A program made the translations under genes and the position numbers. Shown here piece by piece: positions 1 to 9,232 of a DNA stretch of 64,000 nt. Within the stretch, counting starts at the first letter, position 1. Every line of letters starts with the position of its first letter. The notes beneath the pieces were generated by a model. The model did no database searches, was not told the origin of the DNA, and saw only the letters and a list, made by a program, of their open reading frames with translations. This stretch comes from Ciceribacter ferrooxidans (GTDB lineage Bacteria; Pseudomonadota; Alphaproteobacteria; Rhizobiales; Rhizobiaceae), in the NCBI RefSeq assembly GCF_004137355.1, contig NZ_SDVB01000170.1, positions 1 through 64,000 on the forward strand, given 5' to 3'.

Positions 1-165
1 AGCCGGTCAGATCGGGGCTGGTCGGCGTGCCGTGCGGCAGCCCAAAGTGACATTTCAACTTTGCGCCGGAACGGACATTTCAATCTGGCCGCCACATTGC
101 ATGTAGCCGGGTGACTTCCAGAATGACGTGCCGCGATGTCGCCTCTCGACGTTTCGGCAATGCTC
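1..165. other. Left-edge non-coding stretch with possible insertion-sequence end repeats
   Basis: No convincing gene lies here. Two near-identical direct repeats are visible: gacatttcaact at 49-60 and gacatttcaatc at 74-85, spaced 25 bases apart. Short repeats of this kind next to 'catttcaa' are reminiscent of the multiple terminal repeats of IS21-family elements, so the window may begin just outside, or inside, a remnant of one. No transposase reading frame can be identified in so short a piece, so the assignment is a guess. The stop codon of recX, on the other strand, is at 166-168. Confidence 0.3.
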
Positions 166-723
166 TCACAGGGAGCCGAGTGTCGCCTGATCCGCCAGGA
201 TCGCCTCCGCCTCGTCGCGCTCCATGGCCATGACCTTGCGCGTGATCTCGAAGCCGAAGCCGTTGCGGGCGAATGCGGAGAATTCCCGTGCCTCGCGCTT
301 CTCGTCGCCTTCGCTACGGCGGAACGGACCGAAGCCACGCTTGCGGGCGAAGATCAGTGCGGCCGGCAGATCGTCGGCCTCCGCCAGAGCTTCTGCGACG
401 GTCTCCCGGTCGATGCCCTTGTCGACGAGCCTGCGGGCGATCGCGCGTTTCGACTTGCCGCTCCTCGCGGAAGATCGCGCCTTGATCTCGGCATAGGACA
501 CATCGTCGAGCGCCCGCACCTGTCGGCCGAATTCGATAGCGGCGGCCGCGAGCGTCTGCACCTGCGCCTCGCTGATCTCGTCGAACTTCTGCCGCGCCTT
601 GCGCGAGACGGCGTCGGAAAGCTCGCGCTCGGTCATCATCTTGCGAGAGAGCCGGTAGGCCGCAGAGTTGCGGGCCCAGGCGAGCATGCGCGGCGTCGGC
701 CCCTCGATTTCGCCCTCGTCCAT
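166..723 (-). CDS. recX: RecX-family regulatory protein
   Basis: A 185-residue protein, the usual size for RecX, which binds and restrains RecA filaments in recombination and the SOS response. The open frame extends far upstream, but that extension is antisense noise inside tgt, so I start at the ATG at 721-723 (MDEGEIEGPTP). The RecX-like features are the helix-rich repeats, with SRKMMTERELSDAVSRKA near residues 27-44 and a second repeat around SKRAIARRLVDKGIDRE in the middle. It lies 44 bases downstream of tgt in the same direction and is not next to recA. The family call rests on pattern recognition of the three-helix repeats; exact function is inferred. Confidence 0.8.
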   Translation of the reverse strand: MDEGEIEGPTPRMLAWARNSAAYRLSRKMMTERELSDAVSRKARQKFDEISEAQVQTLAAAAIEFGRQVRALDDVSYAEIKARSSARSGKSKRAIARRLVDKGIDRETVAEALAEADDLPAALIFARKRGFGPFRRSEGDEKREAREFSAFARNGFGFEITRKVMAMERDEAEAILADQATLGSL

Positions 724-767
724 GACCCCTGCCCCAATATCGCTTATCGGCGATTCACGATATACAC

Positions 768-1898
768 CTATGCGGCCTCGACATCGCCTTTGGCCCACAT
801 TTCCTGCGTCTCGGCCATGAAGTCGGCAAAACGGCCTTCCTCGATCGACTTGCGGATACCCTGCATGAGCTCCTGATAGTAAGCGAGATTGTTCCACGAG
901 AGCAGCATGCCGCCGAGCGCCTCGTTCGAGCGCACGAGATGGTGGAGATAGGCGCGCGAATAATCGCGGCTTGCCGGGCAGTTCGATTGCTCGTCGAGCG
1001 GACGCATGTCCTCCGCGTGGCGGGCGTTGCGGATATTGACCTTGCCGCGGCGGGTAAACGCCAGCCCGTGGCGGCCGGAGCGGGTCGGCATCACGCAGTC
1101 GAACATGTCGACGCCGAGGGCGACCGATTTCAGGATGTCGTCGGGCGTGCCGACCCCCATCAGGTAACGCGGCTTTTCGCTGGGAAGAACCGGCAGCGTG
1201 ATGTCGAGCATGTCGAGCATCACCGCCTGCGGCTCGCCGACGGCCAGCCCGCCGACCGCATAGCCCTTGAGGTCGAGCTGTTTCAATCCTTCCGCAGAGC
1301 GGATGCGCAGGTCCGGGATGTCCCCGCCCTGCACGATGCCGAACATCGCCTTGCCGGGCTGCTCGCCGAAAGCGATGCGGCAGCGCTCGGCCCAGCGCAG
1401 CGACATTTCCATGGCGCGTTCGATTTCCTTCGGCTCCGCGGGAAGCGCCACGCATTCGTCGAGCTGCATCTGGATGTCGCTGTCGAGAAGCCCCTGGATC
1501 TCGATGGAGCGCTCGGGCGACATGTGATGGGTCGATCCGTCGACATGGCTCTTGAAGGTAACGCCCTTCTCGTCGAGCTTTCTGAGGCCGGAGAGCGACA
1601 TGACCTGGAAACCGCCGCTATCGGTGAGGATCGGGTGCGGCCAGCGGATGAGCTCGTGAAGGCCGCCGAGGCGCGCGACGCGCTCCGGCCCCGGCCGCAG
1701 CATCAGGTGATAGGTATTGCCGAGAATGATGTCGGCGCCGAGCTCGCGCACCTGGTCGAGATACATCGCCTTGACCGTGCCGACGGTGCCGACCGGCATG
1801 AAGGCCGGCGTGCGGATGACGCCGCGCGGCATCGAAATCTCGCCGAGACGCGCCTTGCCGCTGGTGGCCTTGAGCTTGAACTCGAATTTCTCGTGCAT
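768..1898 (-). CDS. tgt: Queuine tRNA-ribosyltransferase (tRNA-guanine transglycosylase)
   Basis: This enzyme exchanges guanine-34 of GUN-anticodon tRNAs for the queuosine precursor preQ1. The protein is 376 residues, the family length. Start ATG at 1896-1898 ([10 protein letters not shown]), two bases after the queA stop. The catalytic motifs are present: LTDSGGFQ with Asp93 (general base, E. coli D89) and [12 protein letters not shown] with Asp264 (nucleophile). The C-terminal zinc site is unusual. Where E. coli has CxCxxC, this protein reads SNCPAS (Ser305, Cys307, Ser310), and the zinc histidine of the E. coli IHNL motif aligns with Asn336 (WNNL). Only one of four ligands remains, although the fold around it is conserved. 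It is probably still active, since the catalytic residues are intact. Confidence 0.95.
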   Translation of the reverse strand: MHEKFEFKLKATSGKARLGEISMPRGVIRTPAFMPVGTVGTVKAMYLDQVRELGADIILGNTYHLMLRPGPERVARLGGLHELIRWPHPILTDSGGFQVMSLSGLRKLDEKGVTFKSHVDGSTHHMSPERSIEIQGLLDSDIQMQLDECVALPAEPKEIERAMEMSLRWAERCRIAFGEQPGKAMFGIVQGGDIPDLRIRSAEGLKQLDLKGYAVGGLAVGEPQAVMLDMLDITLPVLPSEKPRYLMGVGTPDDILKSVALGVDMFDCVMPTRSGRHGLAFTRRGKVNIRNARHAEDMRPLDEQSNCPASRDYSRAYLHHLVRSNEALGGMLLSWNNLAYYQELMQGIRKSIEEGRFADFMAETQEMWAKGDVEAA

Positions 1899-1900
1899 GG

Positions 1901-2983
1901 TCAGGATTTCCGGAAGAGAAGGCTGGCGTCGCCGTAGGAATAGAAGCGATAGCCGGATTCGATCGCATGGGCATAGGCCGCACGCATGGTGTCGAGGCCG
2001 GCAAAGGCCGAAACCAGCATGAAGAGCGTGGATTTCGGCAGGTGGAAGTTGGTCATCAGCACGTCCACCGCCCTGAAGCGATAGCCCGGCGTGATGAAGA
2101 TGCCGGTTGCGCCGGACCACGGCTCGATCTGACCGGAGGCGTTTGCCGCGCTCTCGATCAGCCGCAGCGAGGTGGTGCCGACGCAGACGATGCGCCCGCC
2201 CCTCGCCTTCACGGCGTTGAGCCGCGCCGCCGTTTCGGCGCTGACATGGCCGGTCTCCAGATGCATCTTGTGGTCGTCGGTGTCGTCGGCCTTGACCGGC
2301 AGGAAGGTGCCGGCACCGACATGGAGTGTCACGAAATGGCGCTCGATGCCGGCCCTGTCGAGCGCCTCGAAGAGCGCCGGCGTGAAATGAAGCCCGGCGG
2401 TCGGGGCGGCGACGGCGCCCTCCTTGCGGGCGTAGACGGTCTGGTAGTCGGTGCGGTCCTTCTCGTCCTCGCCGCGCTTGGAGGCGATATAGGGCGGCAA
2501 CGGGATGTGCCCGACCGTCATGATCGCCTCGTCGAGCGCCGGCCCGGAAAAATCAAAGCGCAGCGTCACCTCGCCCGCCTCGCCCTTCTCCTCGACCACG
2601 GCGCCGAGGGTTCCGAGCAGGCAGGCATTGCCGGAATGGCCGAATTCGATGCGGTCGCCGACCTTGATGCGCTTGCCGGGGCGGGCAAAGGCCTTCCAGC
2701 GCTCCGGCCCGATCCGCATGTGCAGCGTCGCCGAGACCGGCGTCTCCTGCCCTCCTTCGCGCAACCGCTTGCCTTCGAGCTGGGCGGGAATGACCTTGGT
2801 GTCGTTGAAGACGAGCGCATCGCCGGGCGAGAGGAAGGACGGCAGGTCGAAGACGTGGCGATCCTCGAGCACCGGCTCGCGATCGGGCCTGACGACGAGC
2901 ATGCGGGCGCTGTCACGCGGGCTCACGGGCCTCAGCGCAATGCGCTCGTCCGGCAGGTCGAAATCGAAAAGGTCTACGCGCAT
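1901..2983 (-). CDS. queA: S-adenosylmethionine:tRNA ribosyltransferase-isomerase
   Basis: QueA transfers and isomerises the ribosyl group of S-adenosylmethionine onto preQ1-modified tRNA to give epoxyqueuosine, the step after Tgt. The protein is 360 residues, the normal length. I start at ATG 2981-2983 ([16 protein letters not shown]), the standard QueA N terminus; the upstream extension is not conserved-looking. Recognisable family segments include [29 protein letters not shown] and [10 protein letters not shown] near the C terminus. It sits immediately upstream of tgt with a two-base gap, so the two are almost certainly translated from one message. The cyclophilin gene lies 77 bases upstream and may share the transcript. 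Confidence 0.96.
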   Translation of the reverse strand: MRVDLFDFDLPDERIALRPVSPRDSARMLVVRPDREPVLEDRHVFDLPSFLSPGDALVFNDTKVIPAQLEGKRLREGGQETPVSATLHMRIGPERWKAFARPGKRIKVGDRIEFGHSGNACLLGTLGAVVEEKGEAGEVTLRFDFSGPALDEAIMTVGHIPLPPYIASKRGEDEKDRTDYQTVYARKEGAVAAPTAGLHFTPALFEALDRAGIERHFVTLHVGAGTFLPVKADDTDDHKMHLETGHVSAETAARLNAVKARGGRIVCVGTTSLRLIESAANASGQIEPWSGATGIFITPGYRFRAVDVLMTNFHLPKSTLFMLVSAFAGLDTMRAAYAHAIESGYRFYSYGDASLLFRKS

Positions 2984-3060
2984 GGTGTCTCGGCTTCGGG
3001 AAAACGCGAAACCCGCCCGGGCGTCATGGACGCCGGGCGGGCTCTGAAAGCGGCTCTCGC

Positions 3061-3570
3061 TCAGGCGTCGGCGGCGACCTTCATCGAGACGATCGAATCC
3101 GGATCGCGCACCGGTTCGCCGCGCTTGATCTGGTCGATGATCTCCATGCCTTCGACGACTTCGCCCCAGACGGAATACTGCTTGTTGAGCCAAGGGGCGT
3201 CGGTGAAGCAGATGAAGAACTGCGAGTTGGCGGAGTTCGGGTTCTGCGAGCGGGCCATCGAGCAGGTGCCGCGCACGTGCGGCGTGGCGGAAAACTCGGC
3301 CTTGAGGTCCGGCTTGTCGGAGCCGCCCATGCCGGCGCGGGCCGGATTGAAGCTCGGGCCGCCCTGCTTGCCGTACTGCACGTCGCCGGTCTGCGCCATG
3401 AAGTCCTCGATCACGCGGTGGAAGACGACGCCGTCATAGGCCCCTTCCCGCGTCAGTTCCTTGATGCGGGCGACGTGGCCGGGCGCGACGTCGGGCTTCA
3501 GCGCGATCACGACCTTGCCCTTCGTCGTTTCCATGATGATGGTGTTTTCCGGATCCTTGATCTCGGCCAT
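3061..3570 (-). CDS. ppiB: Cytosolic peptidyl-prolyl cis-trans isomerase (cyclophilin type)
   Basis: A 169-residue cyclophilin that catalyses proline cis-trans isomerisation during protein folding. Start ATG 3568-3570 ([10 protein letters not shown]), preceded by a strong GAGGAG ribosome-binding site. There is no signal peptide, so it acts in the cytoplasm. Core residues are visible: [14 protein letters not shown] (the catalytic Arg of FHR) near residues 50-63, [16 protein letters not shown] in the middle, and WGEVVEGM towards the end. The next gene upstream is a close paralogue with a signal peptide, 40 bases away. The gene symbol follows the E. coli convention for the cytoplasmic form. Confidence 0.92.
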   Translation of the reverse strand: MAEIKDPENTIIMETTKGKVVIALKPDVAPGHVARIKELTREGAYDGVVFHRVIEDFMAQTGDVQYGKQGGPSFNPARAGMGGSDKPDLKAEFSATPHVRGTCSMARSQNPNSANSQFFICFTDAPWLNKQYSVWGEVVEGMEIIDQIKRGEPVRDPDSIVSMKVAADA

Positions 3571-3610
3571 AGACTTACTCCTCTCGGGGGCACGGATGCC
3601 CGTTTTAAGA

Positions 3611-4180
3611 TTACCTGCCGACCGTGACCTTGAGCATCGCGTCGGGATCGCTGACTTCGCCGTTGGCGCCCTCGCCGCGCTTGATCTTGTCGACATATTC
3701 CATGCCGGCCACGACCTTGCCGACGACCGTGTACTGGCCGTTGAGGAAGCCGCCGTCGGCGAACATGATGAAGAACTGCGAATTCGCCGAGTTCGGGTCC
3801 TGGGCGCGCGCCATGCCGATCGTGCCGCGCTCGAACGGGATGTTGGAGAATTCAGCCGGAAGGTCGGGCAGCTTGGAGCCGCCGGTGCCGGCGCGGGCCG
3901 GATCGTAACCGTCCTTGAGATCGCCGAATTCCACGTCGCCGGTCTGTGCCATGAAGCCGTCGATCACCCGGTGGAAGGCGACGTTGTCATACTCGCCCTT
4001 GCCGGCGAGCTCCTTCATGCGCTCGACATGCTTCGGAGCGACTTGCGGAAGCAATTCAATGACAACCGGCCCGTCCTTCAACTGGATCGTGAGGATATTC
4101 TCGTTCGACTGCGCGTTGGCCGTACCGAACAGTCCGGCAACCGCGAGCGTTGCGGCAAAGGCAAGATGAAGCAGCTTCAT
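3611..4180 (-). CDS. ppiA: Periplasmic peptidyl-prolyl cis-trans isomerase (cyclophilin type)
   Basis: A 189-residue cyclophilin with an N-terminal signal peptide: MKLLHLAFAATLAVAGLF followed by a probable cleavage after ANA (about residue 23). It therefore acts in the periplasm. The catalytic core matches the neighbouring cytosolic copy: FHRVIDGFMAQTGD and [16 protein letters not shown] ribosome-binding site GGAG precedes the ATG. The two genes are adjacent, same strand, 40 bases apart, which suggests a tandem duplication followed by specialisation to two compartments. coaD lies 28 bases upstream. Confidence 0.92.
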   Translation of the reverse strand: MKLLHLAFAATLAVAGLFGTANAQSNENILTIQLKDGPVVIELLPQVAPKHVERMKELAGKGEYDNVAFHRVIDGFMAQTGDVEFGDLKDGYDPARAGTGGSKLPDLPAEFSNIPFERGTIGMARAQDPNSANSQFFIMFADGGFLNGQYTVVGKVVAGMEYVDKIKRGEGANGEVSDPDAMLKVTVGR

Positions 4181-4208
4181 GGTGGCTCCGTAGTGTTTCG
4201 CTAACAGG

Positions 4209-4703
4209 TCAGGACTTGAGCCTGGATTTGAGGGCCGTGAGGACCGAGGCCGGCACGAAGGCGCTGACGTCTCCGCCCATGGACGCGATCTGACGAACCA
4301 ATGTGGCCGTTATGGGCCGCGAGGCGGTGCCGGCCGGCAGGAAGATCGTCTGCAGGTCCGGCGCCATCTGGTAGTTCATGCCGGCCATCTGCATCTCGTA
4401 GTCGAGATCGGTGCCGTCGCGGAGCCCGCGCACGAGGAGCTTGGCGCCGTGGCGGCGGGCCGCATCGACCGCGAGATTGTCGAAGGAAACGACGGAGATG
4501 TCGCCCACCCGCCCGGGCATCGCTTCGGCGAGCGAGAGGCGGATCAGTTCCGCGCGCTCGTCGTAGCTGAACATCGGCGCCTTGCCGGGATGAATGCCGA
4601 TGCCGACGATCACTTTCGACACGACATTCAGGGACTGAACGAGCACGTCCAGATGCCCGTTGGTCATGGGATCGAATGATCCTGGATAGAAGGCGATGGT
4701 CAT
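4209..4703 (-). CDS. coaD: Phosphopantetheine adenylyltransferase
   Basis: CoaD converts 4'-phosphopantetheine and ATP to dephospho-CoA, the penultimate step of coenzyme A synthesis. The protein is 164 residues, as expected. I start at ATG 4701-4703 ([12 protein letters not shown]), because the nucleotidyltransferase motif must lie at the very N terminus: [14 protein letters not shown] contains the TxGH signature. The second family motif is [17 protein letters not shown] near residue 132, equivalent to ISSTxxR in other CoaD proteins. It heads a minus-strand run with ppiA, ppiB, queA, tgt and recX, all closely spaced and possibly one operon. Confidence 0.96.
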   Translation of the reverse strand: MTIAFYPGSFDPMTNGHLDVLVQSLNVVSKVIVGIGIHPGKAPMFSYDERAELIRLSLAEAMPGRVGDISVVSFDNLAVDAARRHGAKLLVRGLRDGTDLDYEMQMAGMNYQMAPDLQTIFLPAGTASRPITATLVRQIASMGGDVSAFVPASVLTALKSRLKS

Positions 4704-5061
4704 GGCGTCCCGGATTCTTTGTTTGGAGCCTTTTGTCACGGACGGCCGGAAATCGCAAGGGACTTGGCCGGCAAGCACCCGGCGCGACACGAACCAAAGA
4801 AGGTCAGCGAAACGGCCGAAACCCCGTCCGGACGGGGCATTTCGCGCGGGCACCCCACTTCCCTGCCGGCCACTTTTGGAGTATCGCCTGCGACCGATGC
4901 TGCGTCGCACAAGGCCGGGCAGAAAGATGAACGCCAGATGAACAAGCCATTAAGGCGGGCTTCAGGCTGACCTTGATATCAGATTTTCACAATGCAGAGG
5001 AACAATGCCATGGGCAGAACATTCTTTGCGCAATGCGGCAATACCAGAAAGGACAAAGACC
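4704..5061. other. Intergenic region upstream of coaD and of a microprotein gene
   Basis: This 358-base stretch separates the minus-strand coaD from a plus-strand microprotein gene. The promoters of both should be here, but no clear -35/-10 pair was picked out. A perfect 16-base palindrome, CCCCGTCCGGACGGGG, lies at 4822-4837; it could form a hairpin in the coaD leader or be a protein-binding site. A short frame of 25 codons (ATG 4992 to TGA 5069) overlaps the start of the next gene, but it lacks a good ribosome-binding site. Confidence 0.5.
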
Positions 5062-5214
5062 ATGCCTGATAAAGTGACCCTTATCAACTTGGTTTGGATG
5101 GCGACCATGACGGCAATGCTTGCGACCTCCGTCACGTTCTACATGAACGAGAAGAATGACGCCAAGTTCTATGGACCGCCGATGACGGCGAGCTACCATA
5201 CCTTCGGGCACTGA
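5062..5214 (+). CDS. Small single-helix membrane protein (50 aa), unknown function
   Basis: A 50-residue protein starting MPDKVTLINLVWMATM and ending SYHTFGH. One hydrophobic segment, roughly residues 5-28 (VTLINLVWMATMTAMLATSV), could span the membrane, followed by a polar tail of about 22 residues. A ribosome-binding site AAAGGA sits about 8 bases before the ATG. I do not recognise the family. It is followed 52 bases later by a second single-helix microprotein on the same strand, so the two may be expressed together. The coding call rests on the ribosome-binding site and the helix-plus-polar-tail layout; short length keeps confidence moderate. Confidence 0.55.
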   Translation: MPDKVTLINLVWMATMTAMLATSVTFYMNEKNDAKFYGPPMTASYHTFGH

Positions 5215-5266
5215 TCTTTCACTTCAGGTGCAGCCGCAGCGGGATAATTTGACGAGGAGGATGTAG

Positions 5267-5401
5267 ATGTTCACGACGCTCACCGTACTCGCAGCCCTGA
5301 TCTGCGGAATGTTCGTCGCCTCGGTGACCTCGACCGTTTCGGCCCTGCGGCGCGAGAGCGAGGATTACAAGCTGCTGATGGAAAGGCACAAGGCCTTCTA
5401 G
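5267..5401 (+). CDS. Small single-helix membrane protein (44 aa), unknown function
   Basis: A 44-residue frame starting ATG 5267 (MFTTLTVLAALICGMF) and ending at TAG 5401. A very good Shine-Dalgarno sequence, GAGGAGG at 5254-5260, lies six bases before the ATG. An earlier ATG at 5261 is followed at once by a stop, so 5267 is the only sensible start. Residues 3-25 are hydrophobic and should form one transmembrane helix, followed by a charged tail (LRRESEDYKLLMERHKAF). No family recognised. It follows the 50-residue microprotein gene by 52 bases on the same strand. Confidence 0.55.
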   Translation: MFTTLTVLAALICGMFVASVTSTVSALRRESEDYKLLMERHKAF

Positions 5402-5583
5402 CTGCTGCCGGGCCGCCCAGACCTCCAGGGGTCGACGCTCGCCGCGGGGATCCACACCTGCTGCGGCCACCAGAGGCGTCTCACCCCACCGGCCCCCGAC
5501 CAGAAATTCGAGCCTCCGCCGCTCCCGGCGCGAGGCTCTTTTCACGTGGTGCTTGCGCGAAAGGCGCTGCTCGTCCGAACGAC

Positions 5584-5611
5584 TTGGCCGCCGGATCGCT
5601 CCGACGGCCAA
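5584..5611 (-). terminator. Hairpin downstream of gyrA
   Basis: An 11-base-pair inverted repeat with one mismatch (ttggccgccgg / ccgacggccaa) and a six-base loop lies 12 bases beyond the gyrA stop. On the minus strand it is not followed by a run of T, so it is only a possible terminator or RNA 3'-end stabiliser. Confidence 0.4.
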
Positions 5612-5622
5612 ACTGTCATTCC

Positions 5623-8388
5623 TTACTCGGTGTCGCCCTCGCCGGGAGCCTCTTCCGCGACACCCTCGACATCCGCCTCGCCTTCGGGCTCGCTGATCCG
5701 CTCGACCGAGACGACCTTTTCGTCCTTCGCGGTGGAGAAGATCGTGACACCCTTGGTGGCGCGGCTCGCGATACGGATGCCGTCGACCGGCACGCGGATC
5801 AGCTGGCCGCCGTCGGAGACCAGCATCAGCTGGTCGTTGTCCTCGACCGGGAAGGCGGCGACCAGTTCGCCGATCTCCGCCGTCTTCGAGGTGTCGGTGG
5901 CGCGGATGCCCTTGCCGCCACGGCCCGAGGTGCGGAAGTCGTAGGAGGACGAACGCTTGCCGAATCCCTTTTCCGAGACCGTGAGCACGAACTGCTCGCG
6001 GGCCTTGAGCTCCTGGTAGAGCTCTTCGGAGAGGTCGGCGAGTTCGCCCACCTCCTCGCCGACGAGCGCGATGTCCTCTTCGTCCACCCCGCTGGCGCGC
6101 CGTTCGGCGGCCGAACGCTTGAGATAGGCTGCGCGCTGGGCGGCATCGGCATCGACATGGCCGAGGATGGTCATGGAGATCAGGCGGTCGCCGTCGGCGA
6201 GCGTGATGCCGCGCACGCCGATCGAGTTGCGGCCGGCGAAGACGCGAACCTCGTCGACCGGGAAGCGGATCGCCTGGCCGAGCGCGGTGGTGAGCAGCAC
6301 GTCGTCGCGATCGGTGCAGGTCTCGACGGAGAGGATCTCGTCACCATCCTCGTCGAGCTTCATCGCGATCTTGCCGTTGCGGTTGACCTGGACGAAGTCC
6401 GAAAGCTTGTTGCGGCGCACCGTGCCTCGGGTCGTCGAGAACATGACGTCCAGGTTTTCCCAGGTCGTCTCGTCTTCCGGCAACGGCATGATCGTGGTGA
6501 TGCGTTCGCCGGGTTCCAGCGGCAGCATATTGATCAGTGCCTTGCCGCGCGAGGTCGGCGTGCCGATCGGCAGACGCCAGACCTTCTCCTTGTAGACGAT
6601 GCCGCGCGAGGAGAAGAACAGCACCGGCGTATGGGTGTTGGCGACGAAAAGACGGGTCGCGAAATCCTCGTCCTTCATGGCCATGCCGGACCGGCCCTTG
6701 CCGCCGCGCCGCTGGGCGCGGTAGGTGGCGAGCGGCACGCGCTTGATGTAGCCCGCATGGCTGACGGTGACGACCATGTCCTCGCGGGCGATCAGGTCCT
6801 CGTCGTCCATGTCCGGACCGCCTTCGACGATCTCGGTGCGGCGCGGCGTGCCGAACTCGTCGCGGACGGCGGCGAGTTCCGCCTTGACGATGTCCTGGAT
6901 GCGCAGGCGCGAGGAGAGGATTTCGAGATAGTCGGCGATCTCGGCACCGATCTTGTTCAGCTCCTCGTCGATCTCGTCGCGGCCGAGCGCAGTGAGGCGC
7001 GCCAAACGCAGTTCGAGGATCGCGCGGGCCTGCTCTTCCGAGAGGTTGTAGGTCAGGTCTTCGTTGATACGGTGGCGCGGATCGTCGATCAGGCGGATCA
7101 GCGCCTCGACGTCGTGGGCCGGCCAGCGGCGTTCCATCAACTGTTCACGGGCCGTCTGCGGATCGGGCGCACGGCGAATGAGGTTGATGACCTCGTCGAT
7201 GTTGGCGACGGCGATGGCGAGACCGACCAAGACATGGGCGCGTTCGCGCGCCTTGCGCAGCAGGTACTTCGTTCGCCGGCTGACGACCTCCTCGCGGAAA
7301 GAGACGAAGGCCCGCAGCATGTCGAGAAGCGCCATCTGTTCCGGCTTGCCGCCGTTCAGCGCCACCATGTTGCAGCCGAAGGAGGTCTGCAGCGGCGTGT
7401 AGCGGTAGAGCTGGTTCAAAATGACGTCGGCATTGGCATCGCGCTTCAGTTCGATGACGACGCGGTAGCCTTCGCGGTCGGACTCGTCGCGCAGATCGGA
7501 GATGCCCTCGATGCGCTTCTCGCGCACCAGCTCGGCCATCTTCTCGATCATCGTCGCCTTGTTCACCTGATAGGGAACCTCGGTGATGATGATCTGCTCG
7601 CGGTCGCCGCGCATCGGTTCGATCTTCGCCACGCCGCGCATGATGACCGAGCCACGGCCGGTCTCATAGGCCGACTTGATGCCCGAGCGTCCGAGGATCA
7701 TCGCGCCGGTCGGGAAATCCGGGCCCGGAATGATCTGCATGAGTTCGGGCAGATCGATCGCCGGATTGTCGATGAGGGCGATGCAGCCGTCGATGACTTC
7801 GCCGAGATTGTGCGGCGGAATGTTGGTCGCCATGCCGACGGCGATGCCGCCCGCGCCGTTGACGAGCAGGTTCGGGAACTTCGCCGGAACGACGACCGGT
7901 TCGGAGAGCGTGCCGTCGTAGTTGTCGCGGAAGTCGACCGTCTCCTTGTCGAGGTCGTCGAGCAGCGAATGGGCGGCCTTTTGCAGGCGGCACTCCGTAT
8001 AGCGTTCGGCCGCCGGCGGGTCGCCGTCGATCGAACCGAAATTGCCCTGGCCGTCGATGAGCGGCAGGCGCAGCGACCAGTCCTGGGCCATGCGCGCCAG
8101 CGCGTCATAGATCGCGGCGTTGCCATGGGGGTGATACTTACCCATGACGTCACCCGTCACGCGGGCGCACTTGACGTACTTCTTGTTCCAGTCGATGCCG
8201 AGCTCGGACATGCCGTAGAGAATGCGGCGATGCACCGGCTTCAGGCCGTCGCGGACGTCGGGAAGCGCGCGGCTGACGATTACGCTCATGGCGTAGTCGA
8301 GATACGACCGCTGCATTTCCTCAATGATGGAAATCGGCTCGATGTCGGACGGGGACTTGCCGCCGCCGGGAGTGCTTTGCTCAGTCAA
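5623..8388 (-). CDS. gyrA: DNA gyrase subunit A
   Basis: GyrA is the breakage-reunion subunit of the type II topoisomerase that introduces negative supercoils. The protein is 921 residues. The start is a TTG at 8386-8388 ([13 protein letters not shown]), which gives the usual rhizobial N terminus although no strong ribosome-binding site precedes it. The catalytic tyrosine is Tyr130 in AAERYTEC. The GyrA box QRRGGKGR is present in the middle and the C-terminal beta-pinwheel repeats follow. The quinolone-resistance region reads [13 protein letters not shown]: Asn90 and Ala91 occupy the positions of E. coli Asp82 and Ser83, while Asp95 (E. coli Asp87) is kept. The acidic tail is rich in Glu and Gly. 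Confidence 0.98.
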   Translation of the reverse strand: MTEQSTPGGGKSPSDIEPISIIEEMQRSYLDYAMSVIVSRALPDVRDGLKPVHRRILYGMSELGIDWNKKYVKCARVTGDVMGKYHPHGNAAIYDALARMAQDWSLRLPLIDGQGNFGSIDGDPPAAERYTECRLQKAAHSLLDDLDKETVDFRDNYDGTLSEPVVVPAKFPNLLVNGAGGIAVGMATNIPPHNLGEVIDGCIALIDNPAIDLPELMQIIPGPDFPTGAMILGRSGIKSAYETGRGSVIMRGVAKIEPMRGDREQIIITEVPYQVNKATMIEKMAELVREKRIEGISDLRDESDREGYRVVIELKRDANADVILNQLYRYTPLQTSFGCNMVALNGGKPEQMALLDMLRAFVSFREEVVSRRTKYLLRKARERAHVLVGLAIAVANIDEVINLIRRAPDPQTAREQLMERRWPAHDVEALIRLIDDPRHRINEDLTYNLSEEQARAILELRLARLTALGRDEIDEELNKIGAEIADYLEILSSRLRIQDIVKAELAAVRDEFGTPRRTEIVEGGPDMDDEDLIAREDMVVTVSHAGYIKRVPLATYRAQRRGGKGRSGMAMKDEDFATRLFVANTHTPVLFFSSRGIVYKEKVWRLPIGTPTSRGKALINMLPLEPGERITTIMPLPEDETTWENLDVMFSTTRGTVRRNKLSDFVQVNRNGKIAMKLDEDGDEILSVETCTDRDDVLLTTALGQAIRFPVDEVRVFAGRNSIGVRGITLADGDRLISMTILGHVDADAAQRAAYLKRSAAERRASGVDEEDIALVGEEVGELADLSEELYQELKAREQFVLTVSEKGFGKRSSSYDFRTSGRGGKGIRATDTSKTAEIGELVAAFPVEDNDQLMLVSDGGQLIRVPVDGIRIASRATKGVTIFSTAKDEKVVSVERISEPEGEADVEGVAEEAPGEGDTE

Positions 8389-8572
8389 ATCTGGTCACGA
8401 TCTCTGTTCGGAATCACTGTCTAGCTTATAGCCGAAAGGGCGCCGTAGCGCCAATTTCGCAGCAGGTTTTGAACAGCTTTTGCGGCGCTGGAAAGGCAGG
8501 ACGATCAAATACCTAGACAAATTCGAGGCTGTCGGTGCTACTGTCCGCGAAATCGCAGGAGAGGCAGACACG

Positions 8573-9202
8573 ATGGCACCGACAGACGCACTGATAACGG
8601 CATTCACCACGCTGCTGGTGACGCTCGATCCGCCGGGGCTCGCGCCGCTCTTTCTCGGCCTCACCCAGGGCATGACCGGCGCGCAGCGTCGCCAGGTCGC
8701 CGTCCGCGGCTCGCTCATCGCCTTTGGAATCCTTGCCGTTTTCGCCGTCTTCGGCTCGGGCATCCTCGGCGTCCTCGGCATCTCGATGGGCTCCTTCCGG
8801 ATCGCCGGCGGCCTGATGCTGTTTGCGATCGCCTTCGAGATGATCTTTGAGAAGCGCAACGAGCGGAAGGAAAAGACAAAAGACGACGCCATCACCCGCG
8901 ACCACATCCACCATCTCGCCGTCTTTCCGCTGGCGATCCCGCTGATCGCCGGACCCGGTGCGATCTCGGCGACGGTGCTGATCGCCGGCACGATGGACGG
9001 CATCGCCGGCCGCGTCGGGCTGATCGGCGTTATCGCCGTCTCAATGGCACTCGTCTTCCTGGCGCTGATGCTGGCGGAAGGCCTCAACCGCTTTCTCGGC
9101 GTCACCGGCCGGGCGCTGCTGACCCGCCTGCTCGGTGTGCTGCTTTCGGCGCTCTCGGTGCAGTTCGTTGTCGACGGGGTGAAGTCGGCCTTCGCCGGGT
9201 GA
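8573..9202 (+). CDS. MarC-family integral membrane protein
   Basis: A 209-residue membrane protein of the MarC/UPF0056 family, whose physiological role is not settled. Start ATG 8573 (MAPTDALITAFTTLL), after a purine-rich GGAGAGG site; the open frame extends 31 codons upstream without support. About six hydrophobic segments are visible. The family motif LDPPGLAPLFLGLT lies in the first segment and FPLAIPLIAGPGAI in the fourth, the two half-repeats typical of MarC. It is transcribed divergently from gyrA and convergently with the alpha/beta hydrolase, from which it is separated by a strong hairpin. Confidence 0.85.
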   Translation: MAPTDALITAFTTLLVTLDPPGLAPLFLGLTQGMTGAQRRQVAVRGSLIAFGILAVFAVFGSGILGVLGISMGSFRIAGGLMLFAIAFEMIFEKRNERKEKTKDDAITRDHIHHLAVFPLAIPLIAGPGAISATVLIAGTMDGIAGRVGLIGVIAVSMALVFLALMLAEGLNRFLGVTGRALLTRLLGVLLSALSVQFVVDGVKSAFAG

Positions 9203-9226
9203 GACGCCGGCGTTTCCGCCGGCGTC
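9203..9226. terminator. Bidirectional hairpin between convergent genes
   Basis: A perfect 10-base-pair stem (gacgccggcg / cgccggcgtc) with a TTTC loop starts at the base after the marC-family stop and ends seven bases before the stop of the convergent hydrolase gene. There is no long T run on either strand, but position and symmetry suit a shared terminator. Confidence 0.6.
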
Positions 9227-9232
9227 TGCCCC

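Noticed and set aside
4992-5069. 25-codon frame overlapping the start of the 50-residue microprotein gene
   Set aside because: No ribosome-binding site and no hydrophobic or conserved-looking segment.
5584-8424. 946-codon open frame on the plus strand opposite gyrA
   Set aside because: It is the antisense shadow of a well-supported gyrA gene in GC-rich DNA; no protein family features are seen.
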